Below, piece after piece: positions 9,711 to 19,337 of a DNA stretch of 64,000 bases (the stretch's first letter is position 1; every line of letters starts with the position of its first letter). The notes under the pieces were generated by a model, which had not been told where the DNA came from, did not search any database, and worked only from the letters and a program-made list of their open reading frames with translations. The stretch is from contig NZ_JASISS010000002.1 of NCBI RefSeq assembly GCF_030063195.1, positions 248,001 to 312,000 on the forward strand, written 5' to 3'. Position numbers and translations under genes: made by a program. Source of the DNA: Cryobacterium sp. PH31-AA6. GTDB taxonomy: Bacteria > Actinomycetota > Actinomycetes > Actinomycetales > Microbacteriaceae.

Positions 9711-10475
9711 TTAGCCTACGTTCGATTCGGTCAGAAAGCGATCGTAGCCCTCGTCCTCAAGCCGGTCTGCGAGCTCAGGTCCACCCTGCTCCGCGATGCG
9801 TCCGTCAACGAAGACGTGGACGAAGTCGGGCGTGATGTACCGCAGGATGCGGGTGTAGTGAGTGATCAGGAGCAGACCGAGGCCGGTGTTCTCCTTGGCC
9901 CGGTTCACGCCTTCCGACACGATCTTGAGCGCGTCGACGTCGAGGCCGGAGTCCGTCTCGTCGAGAACGGCGAACCGGGGCTTGAGCAGTTCGAGCTGGA
10001 GGATCTCGTTGCGCTTCTTCTCACCGCCGGAGAACCCTTCGTTGACGTTGCGCTCGGCGAAGCTCTTGTCCATGCGCAGTCGGGACATCGACTCGCGAAC
10101 GTCCTTGATCCAGGTGCGGATGGCCGGCGCCTCACCGTCGATCGCCGTCTTGGCCGTGCGGAGGAAGTTGGTGACGGTGACGCCGGGAATCTCGACCGGG
10201 TACTGCATGGCCAGGAAGAGTCCGGCCCTCGCGCGCTGGTCGACGGTCATGGTGGTGACCTCTTCGCCATCGAGCAGGATGGAACCGCTGTCGACGTGGT
10301 ACTTGGGGTGGCCGGCGATTGTGTAGGCGAGGGTGGACTTGCCCGAGCCGTTCGGGCCCATGATGGCGTGGATTTCGCCCTCGTTGATGGTCAGGTTGAC
10401 CCCGCGCAGGATCTGCTTGGTGCCCTGGTCGGTCTCGACGCTGACGTGCAGGTCTTTGATCTCAAGAACAGACAT
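9711..10475 (-). CDS. sufC: Fe-S cluster assembly ATPase SufC
   Basis: A 254-residue ABC-type ATPase of the SufBCD scaffold. It has Walker A GPNGSGKSTLAYTIAGH, the SufC-type signature FSGGEKKRNEILQL and Walker B LDETDSGLDVDALKIV. It powers Fe-S cluster assembly on SufB/SufD. It is fourth in the operon, after sufB, sufD and a Rieske ferredoxin, with an 80-base gap upstream that may carry local control. Confidence 0.95.
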   Translation of the reverse strand: MSVLEIKDLHVSVETDQGTKQILRGVNLTINEGEIHAIMGPNGSGKSTLAYTIAGHPKYHVDSGSILLDGEEVTTMTVDQRARAGLFLAMQYPVEIPGVTVTNFLRTAKTAIDGEAPAIRTWIKDVRESMSRLRMDKSFAERNVNEGFSGGEKKRNEILQLELLKPRFAVLDETDSGLDVDALKIVSEGVNRAKENTGLGLLLITHYTRILRYITPDFVHVFVDGRIAEQGGPELADRLEDEGYDRFLTESNVG

Positions 10476-10555
10476 GAATTCGCAATCTCTTTCATTCTTC
10501 GGCGCTGAGGCCGGTAAGTTGGTGGCGCTTCGGCCGGGGAGGAAGGTGCCGAGGT

Positions 10556-10882
10556 TCAGACGGGAACGATGACGGCAGGGTCGATGTAGACGTCACCGTC
10601 GATCAGCTCGACCTTGAAGACCGGGACGGGCTCATAGGCCGGCAGGTTCAGGGGCTTGCCCGTCTTCAGGGAGAACTTGGAGCCGTGAGCCCAGCACTCG
10701 ACGGTGTCGTCCTCGACGAACCCCTCGGACAGGGAGATGTCCCCGTGCGTGCACGTGTCGCCGATGGCGAAAACATCGCCGGCCGCGTCACGGACGACCA
10801 CGATGGGCACCCCGTCAATTTCGACCTTGACGGCCTCATTGGCTTCGAGTTCGTCGAACGCGCAGATTTTCGTGGACGCCAT
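10556..10882 (-). CDS. Rieske [2Fe-2S] ferredoxin, non-heme oxygenase type, in suf operon
   Basis: A 108-residue soluble Rieske protein. Its cluster ligands are Cys44-x-His46 and Cys63-x2-His66 (CTHG and CWAHG). The fold matches the small ferredoxin components of dioxygenases, but no oxygenase lies nearby. It sits between sufD and sufC, an arrangement common in actinobacterial suf operons, where its role is unproven; an electron-donor or cluster-handling role is inference. The start MASTKICAF was chosen because the upstream frame overlaps the sufD end and only the 10882 start leaves a normal one-base gap to the sufD stop. Confidence 0.9.
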   Translation of the reverse strand: MASTKICAFDELEANEAVKVEIDGVPIVVVRDAAGDVFAIGDTCTHGDISLSEGFVEDDTVECWAHGSKFSLKTGKPLNLPAYEPVPVFKVELIDGDVYIDPAVIVPV

Positions 10883-10883
10883 G

Positions 10884-12134
10884 TTACTTTTCCTCTGTTC
10901 CGCGGAGTTCCGCTTCGATCGCTGCCTGGAGGCGGTCTTCGAGTGCTGGGGAGCCGATCTGCTGCACGATTTCAATGAGGAAGCCACGCACGACGAGTCG
11001 GCGAGCTTCCTCTTCCGTGATGCCCCTGGACTGCAGGTAGAAGAGCTGCTCGTCGTCGAAGCGTCCGGTCGCGCTGGCGTGGCCCGCACCCTTGATGTCG
11101 CCGGTCTCGATTTCCAGGTTCGGAATCGAGTCGGCGCGGGTGCCCTCGGTGAGCACCAGGTTGCGGTTCTGCTCGTAGCTGTCAGTGCCGGCCGCCTGTC
11201 GGCCGATCAGAACGTCGCCGATCCAGACGGTGCGTGCGCCCTTGCCCTGCAGCGCACCCTTGTAGGTAACGCGGCTGCGGCTGTTCGGGGCGTCGTGGTT
11301 GACGTAGACCTGCTGTTCGAGGTGCTGTCCGGCATCGGCAAAGTAGAGGCCGAGGAGCTCGGTGTCCGAACCCGAACCGGCCAGGCGTACCGACGGGTTC
11401 ACCCGCACGATGCTGCCGCCGAGCGAAACGACGATGTGCTTGAGGCGCGCGTCTCGTCCGATCGTCGCGAAGTGATTCGCGAGGTGCACGGCACCGTCGT
11501 TCCATTCCTGGAGGGTCACCACCGTGAGGTTCGCCGAATCGCCGAGGATGATCTCCACGTTCTCAGTCAGTCGTGCCTCGCCGACGTTCTCGAGGATCAC
11601 GACCGCCTGGCTGAACGGCTTCGCTTCGATGATGGTGTGCGCCCCGCGCGGCGCGGAGCCGAGGTGAGCGCGGGACACCGTGATCTCCTTGGCTTCCTCG
11701 CCACCGACGGTGATCGCGAGGGCCTGCTCGAAGCTCGTCCAGGCATTGGCCGCTGCTCGTTCTTCGGGCGCGCCGGCGGTACCGATCCGGGGATCGGTCC
11801 GATCGACCCAGGCGACGGTCACGTCGGCGCTCGGGGTGGAGTCGACCTGGTAGGTCGATCCGTCGAGGTCACCGGCCGTGAGATCGGTGAACTTGGCGAC
11901 AGGGGAGAGCTTCCAGACGGCTTCCCGACCGGTCACCGGCGCGAAGTCCGCGACGTTGACGCTCTTGAACCGGCCGGAACGGGTCTGGACCGGCACAAAA
12001 CCGAACCGCCCGTCCGAATGTTCCTTGATTCCGTGCTGCTCTTCGGTGGGCATTGCTTCGGTTGTAGGCACCGTGGGGGTCACTGCCGATTCTTGAGTGG
12101 GTGAGACGTGTGTAGGTGTGGGGGCGGCGGACAT
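10884..12134 (-). CDS. sufD: Fe-S cluster assembly protein SufD
   Basis: A 416-residue scaffold partner of SufB and SufC. The C-terminal half holds the beta-helix core and the motif GAGHASATGRFDDEQLFYLQSRGITEEEARRLVVRGF, of which EEQ/DDEQLFYLQSRG is the family hallmark. The N-terminus is a Pro/Thr-rich extension of about 30 residues. The start lies immediately at the sufB stop, so the genes are co-transcribed and probably coupled. Confidence 0.93.
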   Translation of the reverse strand: MSAAPTPTHVSPTQESAVTPTVPTTEAMPTEEQHGIKEHSDGRFGFVPVQTRSGRFKSVNVADFAPVTGREAVWKLSPVAKFTDLTAGDLDGSTYQVDSTPSADVTVAWVDRTDPRIGTAGAPEERAAANAWTSFEQALAITVGGEEAKEITVSRAHLGSAPRGAHTIIEAKPFSQAVVILENVGEARLTENVEIILGDSANLTVVTLQEWNDGAVHLANHFATIGRDARLKHIVVSLGGSIVRVNPSVRLAGSGSDTELLGLYFADAGQHLEQQVYVNHDAPNSRSRVTYKGALQGKGARTVWIGDVLIGRQAAGTDSYEQNRNLVLTEGTRADSIPNLEIETGDIKGAGHASATGRFDDEQLFYLQSRGITEEEARRLVVRGFLIEIVQQIGSPALEDRLQAAIEAELRGTEEK

Positions 12135-13553
12135 TTAGCCGACGGATCCTTCCATGCCCATTTCAATGAGCTTGTTGAGTTCGAGGGCGTACTCCATCGG
12201 GAGCTCCCGTGCGATGGGCTCGATGAAGCCGCGCACGATCATGGCCATGGCTTCGTCCTCCGGCATGCCGCGGCTCATCAGGTAGAACAGCTGCTCTTCA
12301 CTGACCCGTGAAACCGTGGCCTCGTGGCCGAGCTGCACGTCGTCGACACGGATGTCGATCGACGGGTAGGTGTCGGAGCGCGACTTGGTGTCGACCAGAA
12401 GGGCGTCACAGCGCACGGTGTTCGCCGAGTGGTGCGCGGTGGCATCCACCCGCACTTCGCCGCGGTAGCCGGAGCGGCCGCCGCCTCTGGCGATGGACTT
12501 CGACACGATCGACGACTGCGTGTACGGCGCCATGTGGATCATCTTGGCGCCCGCGTCCTGGTGCTGGCCGGGGCCGGCGAAGGCCACGGAGAGGGTTTCG
12601 CCCTTGGCGTGCTCCCCCATCAGGTAGATCGACGGGTACTTCATCGTCACCTTGGAGCCGATGTTGCCGTCGATCCATTCCATCGTGGCCCCCTCGGCGG
12701 CCGTGGCGCGCTTGGTGACGAGGTTGTAGACGTTGGTCGACCAGTTCTGGATGGTCGTGTAGCGAACGCGGGCGTCCTTCTTCACGATGATCTCGACGAC
12801 CGCGGAGTGCAGCGAGTCGGACGAGTAGATCGGGGCGGTGCAGCCCTCGATGTAGTGCACGTAGCTGCCCTCGTCGGCGATGATCAGCGTGCGCTCGAAC
12901 TGGCCCATGTTCTCGGTGTTGATCCGGAAGTAGGCCTGGAGCGGGATTTCAACGTGCACGCCGGGCGGCACGTAGACGAAGGAACCGCCGGACCAGACCG
13001 ACGTGTTCAGCGCGGCGAACTTGTTGTCGCCGGAGGGAATGACGGTGCCGAAGTACTCCTCAAAGATCTCCGGGTGCTCCTTGAGAGCCGTGTCGGTGTC
13101 CATGAAGATGACACCCTGGGCTTCGAGCTCCTCGTTGATCTGGTGGTAGACCACCTCGGACTCGTACTGGGCCGCGACGCCGGACACGAGGCGCTGGCGC
13201 TCAGCCTCGGGGATGCCGAGCTTTTCGTAGGTGTTCTTAATGTCGTCGGGCAGGTCGTCCCAGGTCTGGGCCTGCTTCTCGGTCGACCGCACGAAGTACT
13301 TGATGTTGTCGAAGTCGATGCCGGACAGGTCGGCACCCCAGGTCGGCATGGGCTTGCGCTCGAACAACTCGAGGGCCTTCAGCCGTCGCTTGAGCATCCA
13401 GGCCGGCTCGTTCTTGAGCTTGGAGATGTCGGTGACAACCTCCGGCGAGATTCCACGGCGGGCGGATGCGCCGGCCGCGTCGGAGTCGGACCAACCGAAT
13501 TCGTAGACACCGAGCCCCGCGAGTTCGGGGCGGTCGAGCAGGACGTCAGACAT
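12135..13553 (-). CDS. sufB: Fe-S cluster assembly protein SufB
   Basis: A 472-residue main scaffold subunit. It has [34 protein letters not shown] near the N-terminus, [13 protein letters not shown] (containing the conserved Cys), and the C-terminal [22 protein letters not shown]. The first possible start at 13601 adds an unlikely 16 residues; [11 protein letters not shown] at 13553 has AGAGG about 5 bases upstream. It is first in the operon. The 267-base region upstream, shared with ctaA, holds a perfect dyad at 13699-13719. Confidence 0.95.
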   Translation of the reverse strand: MSDVLLDRPELAGLGVYEFGWSDSDAAGASARRGISPEVVTDISKLKNEPAWMLKRRLKALELFERKPMPTWGADLSGIDFDNIKYFVRSTEKQAQTWDDLPDDIKNTYEKLGIPEAERQRLVSGVAAQYESEVVYHQINEELEAQGVIFMDTDTALKEHPEIFEEYFGTVIPSGDNKFAALNTSVWSGGSFVYVPPGVHVEIPLQAYFRINTENMGQFERTLIIADEGSYVHYIEGCTAPIYSSDSLHSAVVEIIVKKDARVRYTTIQNWSTNVYNLVTKRATAAEGATMEWIDGNIGSKVTMKYPSIYLMGEHAKGETLSVAFAGPGQHQDAGAKMIHMAPYTQSSIVSKSIARGGGRSGYRGEVRVDATAHHSANTVRCDALLVDTKSRSDTYPSIDIRVDDVQLGHEATVSRVSEEQLFYLMSRGMPEDEAMAMIVRGFIEPIARELPMEYALELNKLIEMGMEGSVG

Positions 13554-13581
13554 ATTTACCTCTTCTCCCATCCACGGCAAC

Positions 13582-13597
13582 CCGGATATTAGTCCGG
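13582..13597. repeat. Short inverted repeat in the sufB leader
   Basis: CCGGA and TCCGG arms flank a six-base AT-rich centre. On the minus strand the centre gives TAATAT-like sequence that could be the sufB -10. Confidence 0.4.
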
Positions 13598-13610
13598 TCA
13601 TTCCCGGACA

Positions 13611-13636
13611 GGTCTTCCGAAGGAGGCCTGTCAGGG
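13611..13636. repeat. Hairpin upstream of sufB
   Basis: Arms GACAGG and CCTGTC flank an inner CTTC/GAAG pairing, with outer TCCC/GGGA pairing. It is in the sufB-ctaA intergenic region; the function is unknown. Confidence 0.4.
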
Positions 13637-13698
13637 AACGGGTTGCGTGGGCGGCTACGTTGCGTACCTAAGATGTTTCAAGACGACGTGGTTCTCTT

Positions 13699-13719
13699 CC
13701 GCGGTTGAGTCAACCGCGG
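13699..13719. promoter_or_regulatory. Perfect 10+1+10 dyad between sufB and ctaA
   Basis: Arms CCGCGGTTGA and TCAACCGCGG are separated by one G. This perfect symmetry between divergent suf and heme genes fits an operator for a dimeric regulator. No sufR gene is adjacent. Confidence 0.6.
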
Positions 13720-13820
13720 TCGAGCCGCCCAGGAAACACCTAATTCTACAGGCTAGCGATGGGATTAGTAGTGCGATCCGGCGTTTTCACATGTGCCACA
13801 GCGAAGAGGAAGTAGAACCG

Positions 13821-14762
13821 GTGAAGCGGATTTTGGAATGGTTGCCGATGAGCGTCGACGGACGGGTCCGGGTTATCGCCTGGATCTACCTCGCCACCCA
13901 GATCCTTCTCGTCGGCACCGGAGGCCTCGTGCGCCTGACCGGCTCCGGCCTCGGCTGCCCCACCTGGCCGCGCTGCACGGACGGATCCTTCGTCAATACA
14001 CCCGAGATGGGCATCCACGGGGTGATCGAATTCGGCAATCGCCTGCTCGGCGTCGTGCTGGGACTCGTGGCCATCGCCGCGTTCCTGGCCGTCGTGCGGC
14101 TGCGCCGTTCTCGCCCCGACCTGTTCCGGATCGCACTCCTGGCGGGCCTGGGCATCCCTGCGCAGGCCGTCATCGGCGGTGTGAGCGTGCTCGTGAAGCT
14201 GAACCCGTATGTGGTCGGGCTGCACTTCGTCATCTCGGTGGCTCTGGTGGCGCTCTGCACGGTCTTCGTCTTCCGGGTCTACACCGGCAACTCGCCCAGG
14301 GTGTCGGCGGTGCCCGGCTGGTTTCGGTTCCTGGCCCACGTCACGGCGGTGGTCATCCTGGTCACGATTCTCGTCGGCATCGTCACCACCGGGTCGGGTC
14401 CGCACGCCGGCGACGCGAACGCGCCACGTAACGGCCTCGACTCCGAACTGCTGCAGCACGTGCACAGCTGGCCGGCCTATCTGACCCTGGCACTCACGAT
14501 TGCGCTCGTCATCGCCTCGGTCGCGCTCGCACTTCCCCCGCGCGGCTGGGCCGTCCTGCTGCTGATCATCGAGGTCGGCCAGGTCGGAATCGGGCTGCTC
14601 CAGGCGAACATCGGGCTGCCGCCCCTGCTCGTGGGAATGCACATGGTCCTGTCCTGCGTGCTCGCCGCGGGAATGACCGCGGTCATCTTGAATCTCTCGG
14701 TCCCGGTCGCGGCAGGGACGCCGACGGCGACCCCGGTAACGACCGGCACCGCGGCACGCTAG
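13821..14762 (+). CDS. ctaA: Heme A synthase
   Basis: A 313-residue CtaA/COX15 protein with about eight membrane helices. It has GGLVRLTGSGLGCPTWPRCTDG, the conserved E/H-containing segments GVIEFGNRLLG (helix 2) and GLHFVISVALVALC, and a later LQHVHSWPAYLTLALTI and VGMHMVLS, giving the four heme-ligand histidines. It oxidises heme O to heme A for aa3 oxidase. GTG at 13821 has GAGGA upstream and was chosen; ATG at 13791 or 13849 are alternatives. It is divergent from sufB and convergent with ctaB. Confidence 0.9.
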   Translation: MKRILEWLPMSVDGRVRVIAWIYLATQILLVGTGGLVRLTGSGLGCPTWPRCTDGSFVNTPEMGIHGVIEFGNRLLGVVLGLVAIAAFLAVVRLRRSRPDLFRIALLAGLGIPAQAVIGGVSVLVKLNPYVVGLHFVISVALVALCTVFVFRVYTGNSPRVSAVPGWFRFLAHVTAVVILVTILVGIVTTGSGPHAGDANAPRNGLDSELLQHVHSWPAYLTLALTIALVIASVALALPPRGWAVLLLIIEVGQVGIGLLQANIGLPPLLVGMHMVLSCVLAAGMTAVILNLSVPVAAGTPTATPVTTGTAAR

Positions 14763-14796
14763 GCGCTGCTCTCGGCTCGCTCCTCGGGGCGCAGGC

Positions 14797-14812
14797 ACCA
14801 CGGAATCGTGGT
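14797..14812. terminator. Short hairpin between convergent ctaA and ctaB
   Basis: ACCACG and CGTGGT arms with loop GAAT, in the 79-base gap between the two stop codons. It is weak, with no T-run. Confidence 0.35.
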
Positions 14813-14841
14813 CGACGGAACGCCCACCGGGTGGAGACAGG

Positions 14842-15762
14842 TCAGAAGGGCAGCAGCGGGTCGACGCCGACGGCGACGAACAGGAGCGTCAGGTAGACGA
14901 TCGACCCGTGGAAGACCCGCATCGGCGACACCTGTTCGTGACGGATGGCCAGGTCGTACAGGCGGTGGGTCTCGTAGATGAACCAGCCTCCGGTGACCAG
15001 GGCCGTGAACGAGTAGACCAGTCCCATCCCGGCGATGGGGATGAGCAGCAGGGAGCAGGCAACGGTCGCCCAGGCGTAGAGGATGACCTGGAGGCCGACC
15101 TGGCTGCGGCCACGGACCACGGCGAGCATGGGAACCCCGGCGGCCCGGTAATCGCTGCGGTACTTCATCGACAGTGGCCAATAGTGCGGCGGGGTCCAGA
15201 GGAAGATGATCAGGAACAGGATGAACGGGGGCCAGGACAAGTCGCCCGTGACAGCGGCCCAGCCGATCAGAACCGGCATGCAGCCGGCGATGCCGCCCCA
15301 GACGATGTTCTGTGCGGTGCGTCGCTTGAGAACCAGGGTGTAGAAGACGACGTAAAGCAGGATCGCGCCGAGCGACAGCAGCGCGGCCAGCCAGTTGGTG
15401 AACGCCCACAGCCAGACGATGGACAACACGCCGAGGACCCACGCGAACACGAGGGCCTCTCGGTCGCTCAGCTCCCCCGTCACCAGCGGCCGATTCTTGG
15501 TGCGGTCCATCAGCCGGTCGATGTCCCGGTCGATGTAGCAGTTAAAGGCACCGGCCGACCCGGCGCTGAACGCGCCGCCGACGAGGGTCGCGAGCACGAG
15601 CCACAGGCTCGGGATGCCCTGCTGGGCGAGGAACATCGTCGGCGCGGTCACGACGAGCAGGAGTTCGACGACTCTGGGCTTGGTCAGCGACAGGTAGGCA
15701 AGGAACGTTCGTCGGAACGTACGCGTTGCGCTCACGGTGGGGTTGGAGGCGGGTCCGGGCAT
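14842..15762 (-). CDS. ctaB: Heme O synthase (protoheme IX farnesyltransferase)
   Basis: A 306-residue UbiA-family prenyltransferase with about nine membrane helices. The first Asp-rich motif is [20 protein letters not shown] and the second is [12 protein letters not shown]. It adds a farnesyl group to heme B, giving the heme O that CtaA converts to heme A. ATG at 15762 (MPGPASN) has AGAGGAG a few bases upstream; ATG at 15783 is also in frame. It is divergent from the tkt operon. Confidence 0.93.
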   Translation of the reverse strand: MPGPASNPTVSATRTFRRTFLAYLSLTKPRVVELLLVVTAPTMFLAQQGIPSLWLVLATLVGGAFSAGSAGAFNCYIDRDIDRLMDRTKNRPLVTGELSDREALVFAWVLGVLSIVWLWAFTNWLAALLSLGAILLYVVFYTLVLKRRTAQNIVWGGIAGCMPVLIGWAAVTGDLSWPPFILFLIIFLWTPPHYWPLSMKYRSDYRAAGVPMLAVVRGRSQVGLQVILYAWATVACSLLLIPIAGMGLVYSFTALVTGGWFIYETHRLYDLAIRHEQVSPMRVFHGSIVYLTLLFVAVGVDPLLPF

Positions 15763-15792
15763 GACTCCTCTTACGCTGTGCATTGTGAGACG

Positions 15793-15798
15793 AGTCTA
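15793..15798 (-). promoter_or_regulatory. Candidate -10 for ctaB
   Basis: TAGACT on the minus strand. The predicted start of transcription would lie about 24 bases before the ATG at 15762, leaving room for its AGAGGAG ribosome binding site. Confidence 0.45.
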
Positions 15799-15892
15799 GG
15801 CGATCCGGCGGCCGCGATCCGGCAGCACCCCGGCCATGGCGGGGCACGCGGTCATTCACCGTCACGTACTGGGCCGTTTCCCGGCCATTGCC

Positions 15893-15898
15893 TATACT
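15893..15898 (+). promoter_or_regulatory. Candidate -10 for the tkt operon
   Basis: TATACT on the plus strand gives a leader of about 150 bases before the tkt GTG. No good -35 is seen, and no riboswitch or clear hairpin was recognised in the leader. Confidence 0.4.
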
Positions 15899-16053
15899 GG
15901 GGGTGCTCGCCAATCTCGGTGCATGCGCGGATCCACCGAAGTCGGGCTTCTGCGGCAATGCCGCGATGACGTCGATGTCCATGGGCGCGCTCAATCCAAT
16001 GGGTGCGGGTTCACGACAACCTGCCCCTTTTGTCTACGAAGGGTCAAGACCAA

Positions 16054-18147
16054 GTGGCAGCACTGCAGTGGGATTCGATTGACAACAAGGCGGTCGACAC
16101 GGCACGCGTGCTCGCGGCCGACGCCGTAGAGAAGGTCGGGAACGGACACCCAGGAACGGCGATGAGCCTCGCTCCGGCCGCCTACCTGCTGTTCCAGAAG
16201 GTCATGCGCCGAGACCCCGCCGACAACGACTGGCTCGGCCGCGACCGGTTCATCCTCTCGGTCGGTCACAGCTCCCTCACGCAGTACGTGCAGTTGTACC
16301 TCGGTGGCTACGGCCTCGAACTCGACGACCTCAAGGCACTCCGCACCTGGGGTTCGAAGACGCCGGGTCACCCGGAATACGGTCACACCGACGGCGTGGA
16401 GATCACCACCGGGCCGCTCGGCCAGGGTCTCGCCTCCGCCGTGGGCTTCGCCTACGCCGCCCGCTTCGAGCGCGGACTGTTCGACCCGGAGGCTGCCGCG
16501 GGAACCAGCCCGTTCGACCACTTCGTCTACGTGATCGCCGGCGATGGCGACCTGCAGGAGGGCATCACCAGCGAGGCATCCTCGCTCGCCGGCCACCAGC
16601 AGCTCGGCAACCTGATCGCAATCTACGACAGCAACCAGATTTCAATCGAAGACGACACCAAGATCGCCTTCACCGAGGATGTCGCCGCCCGCTACGAGGC
16701 CTACAACTGGCACGTGCAGACGGTGGATTGGAAGAAGACCGGCGTCTACGTCGAAGACCTGCACGCCCTCAACGACGCGATCGATGCCGCCAAGGGCGAG
16801 ACTGACAAGCCGTCTCTGATCATCCTGAAGACCATCATCGGCTGGCCCAGCCCAAGGAAGCAGAACACCGGCAAGATCCACGGATCGGCCCTCGGCGCCG
16901 AGGAGCTGGCCGCAGTGAAGGAAATCCTGGGCTTCGACCCGGCACAGACCTTCGAGGTCGCCGACGAGGTCATCGAGCACACCCGCAAGGCGCTCAAGCG
17001 CGGCGCAGCGGCGCACTCCGAGTGGGATGCGACGTTCGGAGTCTGGGCGGAAGCGAACCCCGAGCGCAAGGCGCTGCTCGACCGGGTACTGTCCGGCGAG
17101 CTGCCCAAGGGCGTCGAAGCGGCACTGCCCGTGTTCGAGGGCGGCACCGAGGTGTCGACCCGTGCCGCCTCCGGAAAGGTTCTCACCGCCCTCGGCGCGG
17201 TCATCCCCGAACTGTGGGGAGGCTCCGCCGACCTCGCCGAGTCGAACAACACGACCATCGGCGGCGCGGCCTCGTTCATCCCGGGCGAGCATTCCACCCA
17301 CGAGTGGACCGGTAACGAGTACGGCCGGGTGCTGCACTTCGGTATTCGCGAGCACGCCATGGCCGCGATCCTCAACGGAATCGTGCTGCACGGCAACACC
17401 CGCCCGTTCGGTGGCACCTTCCTCATCTTCAGCGACTATATGCGCCCCGCAATCCGGCTTGCCGCGTTGATGAAGACACCGTCGATCTTCGTCTGGACTC
17501 ACGACTCCGTGGCCCTCGGCGAGGACGGTCCGACCCACCAGCCGATCGAGCAGCTCGCCACCCTGAGGGCCATCCCCGGGCTGGACGTGGTGCGCCCCGG
17601 CGACGCCAACGAGGTCGCCTGGGCCTGGAAGACCATCCTGGAACGCCGTAACGGTCCGGCCGGAATCGTGCTGACCCGCCAGAACATTCCAGTGTTCACC
17701 CGCGGTGACTCCGACGCCGCCGGCGATGTTCTCGCGTCCGCGCGAAACGTGGCCAAGGGCGCGTACATCCTGGCCGAGGCCGCGAACGGAACGCCAGACG
17801 TGATCCTGATCGGAACCGGCTCCGAGGTCCAGCTCGCCCTGGCCGCCAGGGAGCTGCTGAAGGCGGACGGCATCAATGCCCGTGTCGTCTCGGCGCCGAG
17901 CCTCGAATGGTTCGCCGAGCAGTCGGCCGAGTACCGTGAGTCCGTCCTTCCGAGAAGCGTCACCGCACGGGTATCGATCGAGGCCGGAATCGCGTTGACC
18001 TGGAATAGCTACGTCGGTGACCGCGGTCGCAGCATTTCGATCGAGCACTTCGGTGCCTCGGCCGATTACAAGACCCTGTTCCGCGAATTCGGCATCACCA
18101 CGGAGGCAGTCGTCGCCGCAGCCAAGGATTCGATCGCCGCGATCTGA
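16054..18147 (+). CDS. tkt: Transketolase
   Basis: A 697-residue thiamine-diphosphate enzyme of the non-oxidative pentose phosphate pathway. The ThDP/Mg motif is [20 protein letters not shown], followed by [17 protein letters not shown]. The active-site [16 protein letters not shown] and [15 protein letters not shown] are intact, and the C-terminal transketolase domain is complete. GTG at 16054 ([20 protein letters not shown]) matches the normal N-terminus; an upstream GTG at 16003 would add 17 non-homologous residues. It is first gene of tkt-tal-pgi-zwf-opcA-pgl. Confidence 0.95.
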   Translation: MAALQWDSIDNKAVDTARVLAADAVEKVGNGHPGTAMSLAPAAYLLFQKVMRRDPADNDWLGRDRFILSVGHSSLTQYVQLYLGGYGLELDDLKALRTWGSKTPGHPEYGHTDGVEITTGPLGQGLASAVGFAYAARFERGLFDPEAAAGTSPFDHFVYVIAGDGDLQEGITSEASSLAGHQQLGNLIAIYDSNQISIEDDTKIAFTEDVAARYEAYNWHVQTVDWKKTGVYVEDLHALNDAIDAAKGETDKPSLIILKTIIGWPSPRKQNTGKIHGSALGAEELAAVKEILGFDPAQTFEVADEVIEHTRKALKRGAAAHSEWDATFGVWAEANPERKALLDRVLSGELPKGVEAALPVFEGGTEVSTRAASGKVLTALGAVIPELWGGSADLAESNNTTIGGAASFIPGEHSTHEWTGNEYGRVLHFGIREHAMAAILNGIVLHGNTRPFGGTFLIFSDYMRPAIRLAALMKTPSIFVWTHDSVALGEDGPTHQPIEQLATLRAIPGLDVVRPGDANEVAWAWKTILERRNGPAGIVLTRQNIPVFTRGDSDAAGDVLASARNVAKGAYILAEAANGTPDVILIGTGSEVQLALAARELLKADGINARVVSAPSLEWFAEQSAEYRESVLPRSVTARVSIEAGIALTWNSYVGDRGRSISIEHFGASADYKTLFREFGITTEAVVAAAKDSIAAI

Positions 18148-18203
18148 GAGTCAGACACGCGCTTCACCCACACCTGAATTACCCGCTTCACAAGGAGATA
18201 AAT

Positions 18204-19337
18204 ATGACCGAGAACACTCCCCTCGCCGAGCTGTCCGCAGCCGGCGTCAGCATTTGGCTCGATGACCTGTCCCGCGAACGCATCGTTTCCGGCGGCCTGG
18301 CCAACCTGATCGACACGAAGAACGTCGTGGGCGTGACCACCAACCCGACCATCTTCGCCGGCGCCCTGAGCAAGGGCGAGGCATACGCGGACCAGGTGGC
18401 GGCACTCGCCGCTTCCGGCGCCACGGTGCAGGACGCCGTCTTCGAGATCACCACCGACGACGTGCGCGCCGCCAGCGACATCTTCCGCCCCGTCTACGAC
18501 CGCACCGGCGGAGTCGACGGCCGAGTCTCGATCGAGGTCGAGCCCGGGCTGGCGCACGACGCGGATGGCACGTTCGCCCAGGCCCAGGAACTGTGGGCAA
18601 AGGTGGACCGGCCGAACGCCATGATCAAGATCCCCGCGACCATCGAGGGTCTCGACGCGATCACCGCGACCATCGCCCAGGGCATCAGCGTCAATGTCAC
18701 CCTCATCTTCAGCCTGGAGCGTCACCGCCAGGTCATCAACGCGTACCTGTCCGGTCTCGAGAAGGCCCGTGCGGCCGGCCACGACCTGTCGACAATCCAC
18801 TCCGTGGCCTCGTTCTTCGTGTCCCGGGTCGACACCGAGATCAACCAACGCCTCGAAGCCATCGGCACCGAAGCCGCCATCGCCCTGAAGAGCAAGGCCG
18901 GCGTCGCCAACGCACAGCTGGCCTATGAGGTCTTCCAGCAGGCGTTCTCCAGCGAGCGTGCCCTCGGCCTGATCGCGGCGGGCGCCAACAAGCAGCGCCC
19001 GCTCTGGGCGTCGACCGGCGTCAAGGACCCGACCCTGCCCGACACCCTCTACGTGACCAACCTGGTCGCCCCCGAGGTCGTCAACACGATGCCCGAGAAG
19101 ACGCTCGAGGCGACACTCGACCACGGCGTCGTCCCCGCGGACTCGGTCACCGGCGCCTACGACGAGGCAAACGCGGTGCTCGACGCCCTTGCCAACGAGG
19201 GAGTCTCCTACGTCGATGTCACCCAGGTCCTCGAGGCCGAGGGCGTCGCCAAGTTCATCGTGTCCTGGAATGAACTCCTCGAGACCGTCTCCGTTGCGCT
19301 TGCCGCCGCGAAAGCGACCACCGGGTCAGCACTGTGA
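18204..19337 (+). CDS. tal: Transaldolase
   Basis: A 377-residue actinobacterial transaldolase. The Schiff-base lysine is in [16 protein letters not shown], with [11 protein letters not shown] near the N-terminus and [18 protein letters not shown] in the middle. It transfers a dihydroxyacetone unit between sedoheptulose-7-phosphate and glyceraldehyde-3-phosphate. AAGGAGAT lies upstream of the ATG. The stop overlaps the pgi GTG by four bases, so the pair is coupled; some other bacteria fuse these two proteins. Confidence 0.94.
   Translation: MTENTPLAELSAAGVSIWLDDLSRERIVSGGLANLIDTKNVVGVTTNPTIFAGALSKGEAYADQVAALAASGATVQDAVFEITTDDVRAASDIFRPVYDRTGGVDGRVSIEVEPGLAHDADGTFAQAQELWAKVDRPNAMIKIPATIEGLDAITATIAQGISVNVTLIFSLERHRQVINAYLSGLEKARAAGHDLSTIHSVASFFVSRVDTEINQRLEAIGTEAAIALKSKAGVANAQLAYEVFQQAFSSERALGLIAAGANKQRPLWASTGVKDPTLPDTLYVTNLVAPEVVNTMPEKTLEATLDHGVVPADSVTGAYDEANAVLDALANEGVSYVDVTQVLEAEGVAKFIVSWNELLETVSVALAAAKATTGSAL

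Noticed and set aside
15763-16053. Riboswitch (thiamine type) in the tkt leader
   Set aside because: The THI-box core sequences (CUGAGA and the matching ACCUGAUCYGG type element) were not seen.
15888-16082. Small open frame in the tkt leader
   Set aside because: 64 codons overlapping the tkt start in another frame, without a ribosome binding site or recognisable sequence. It was kept only as leader DNA.
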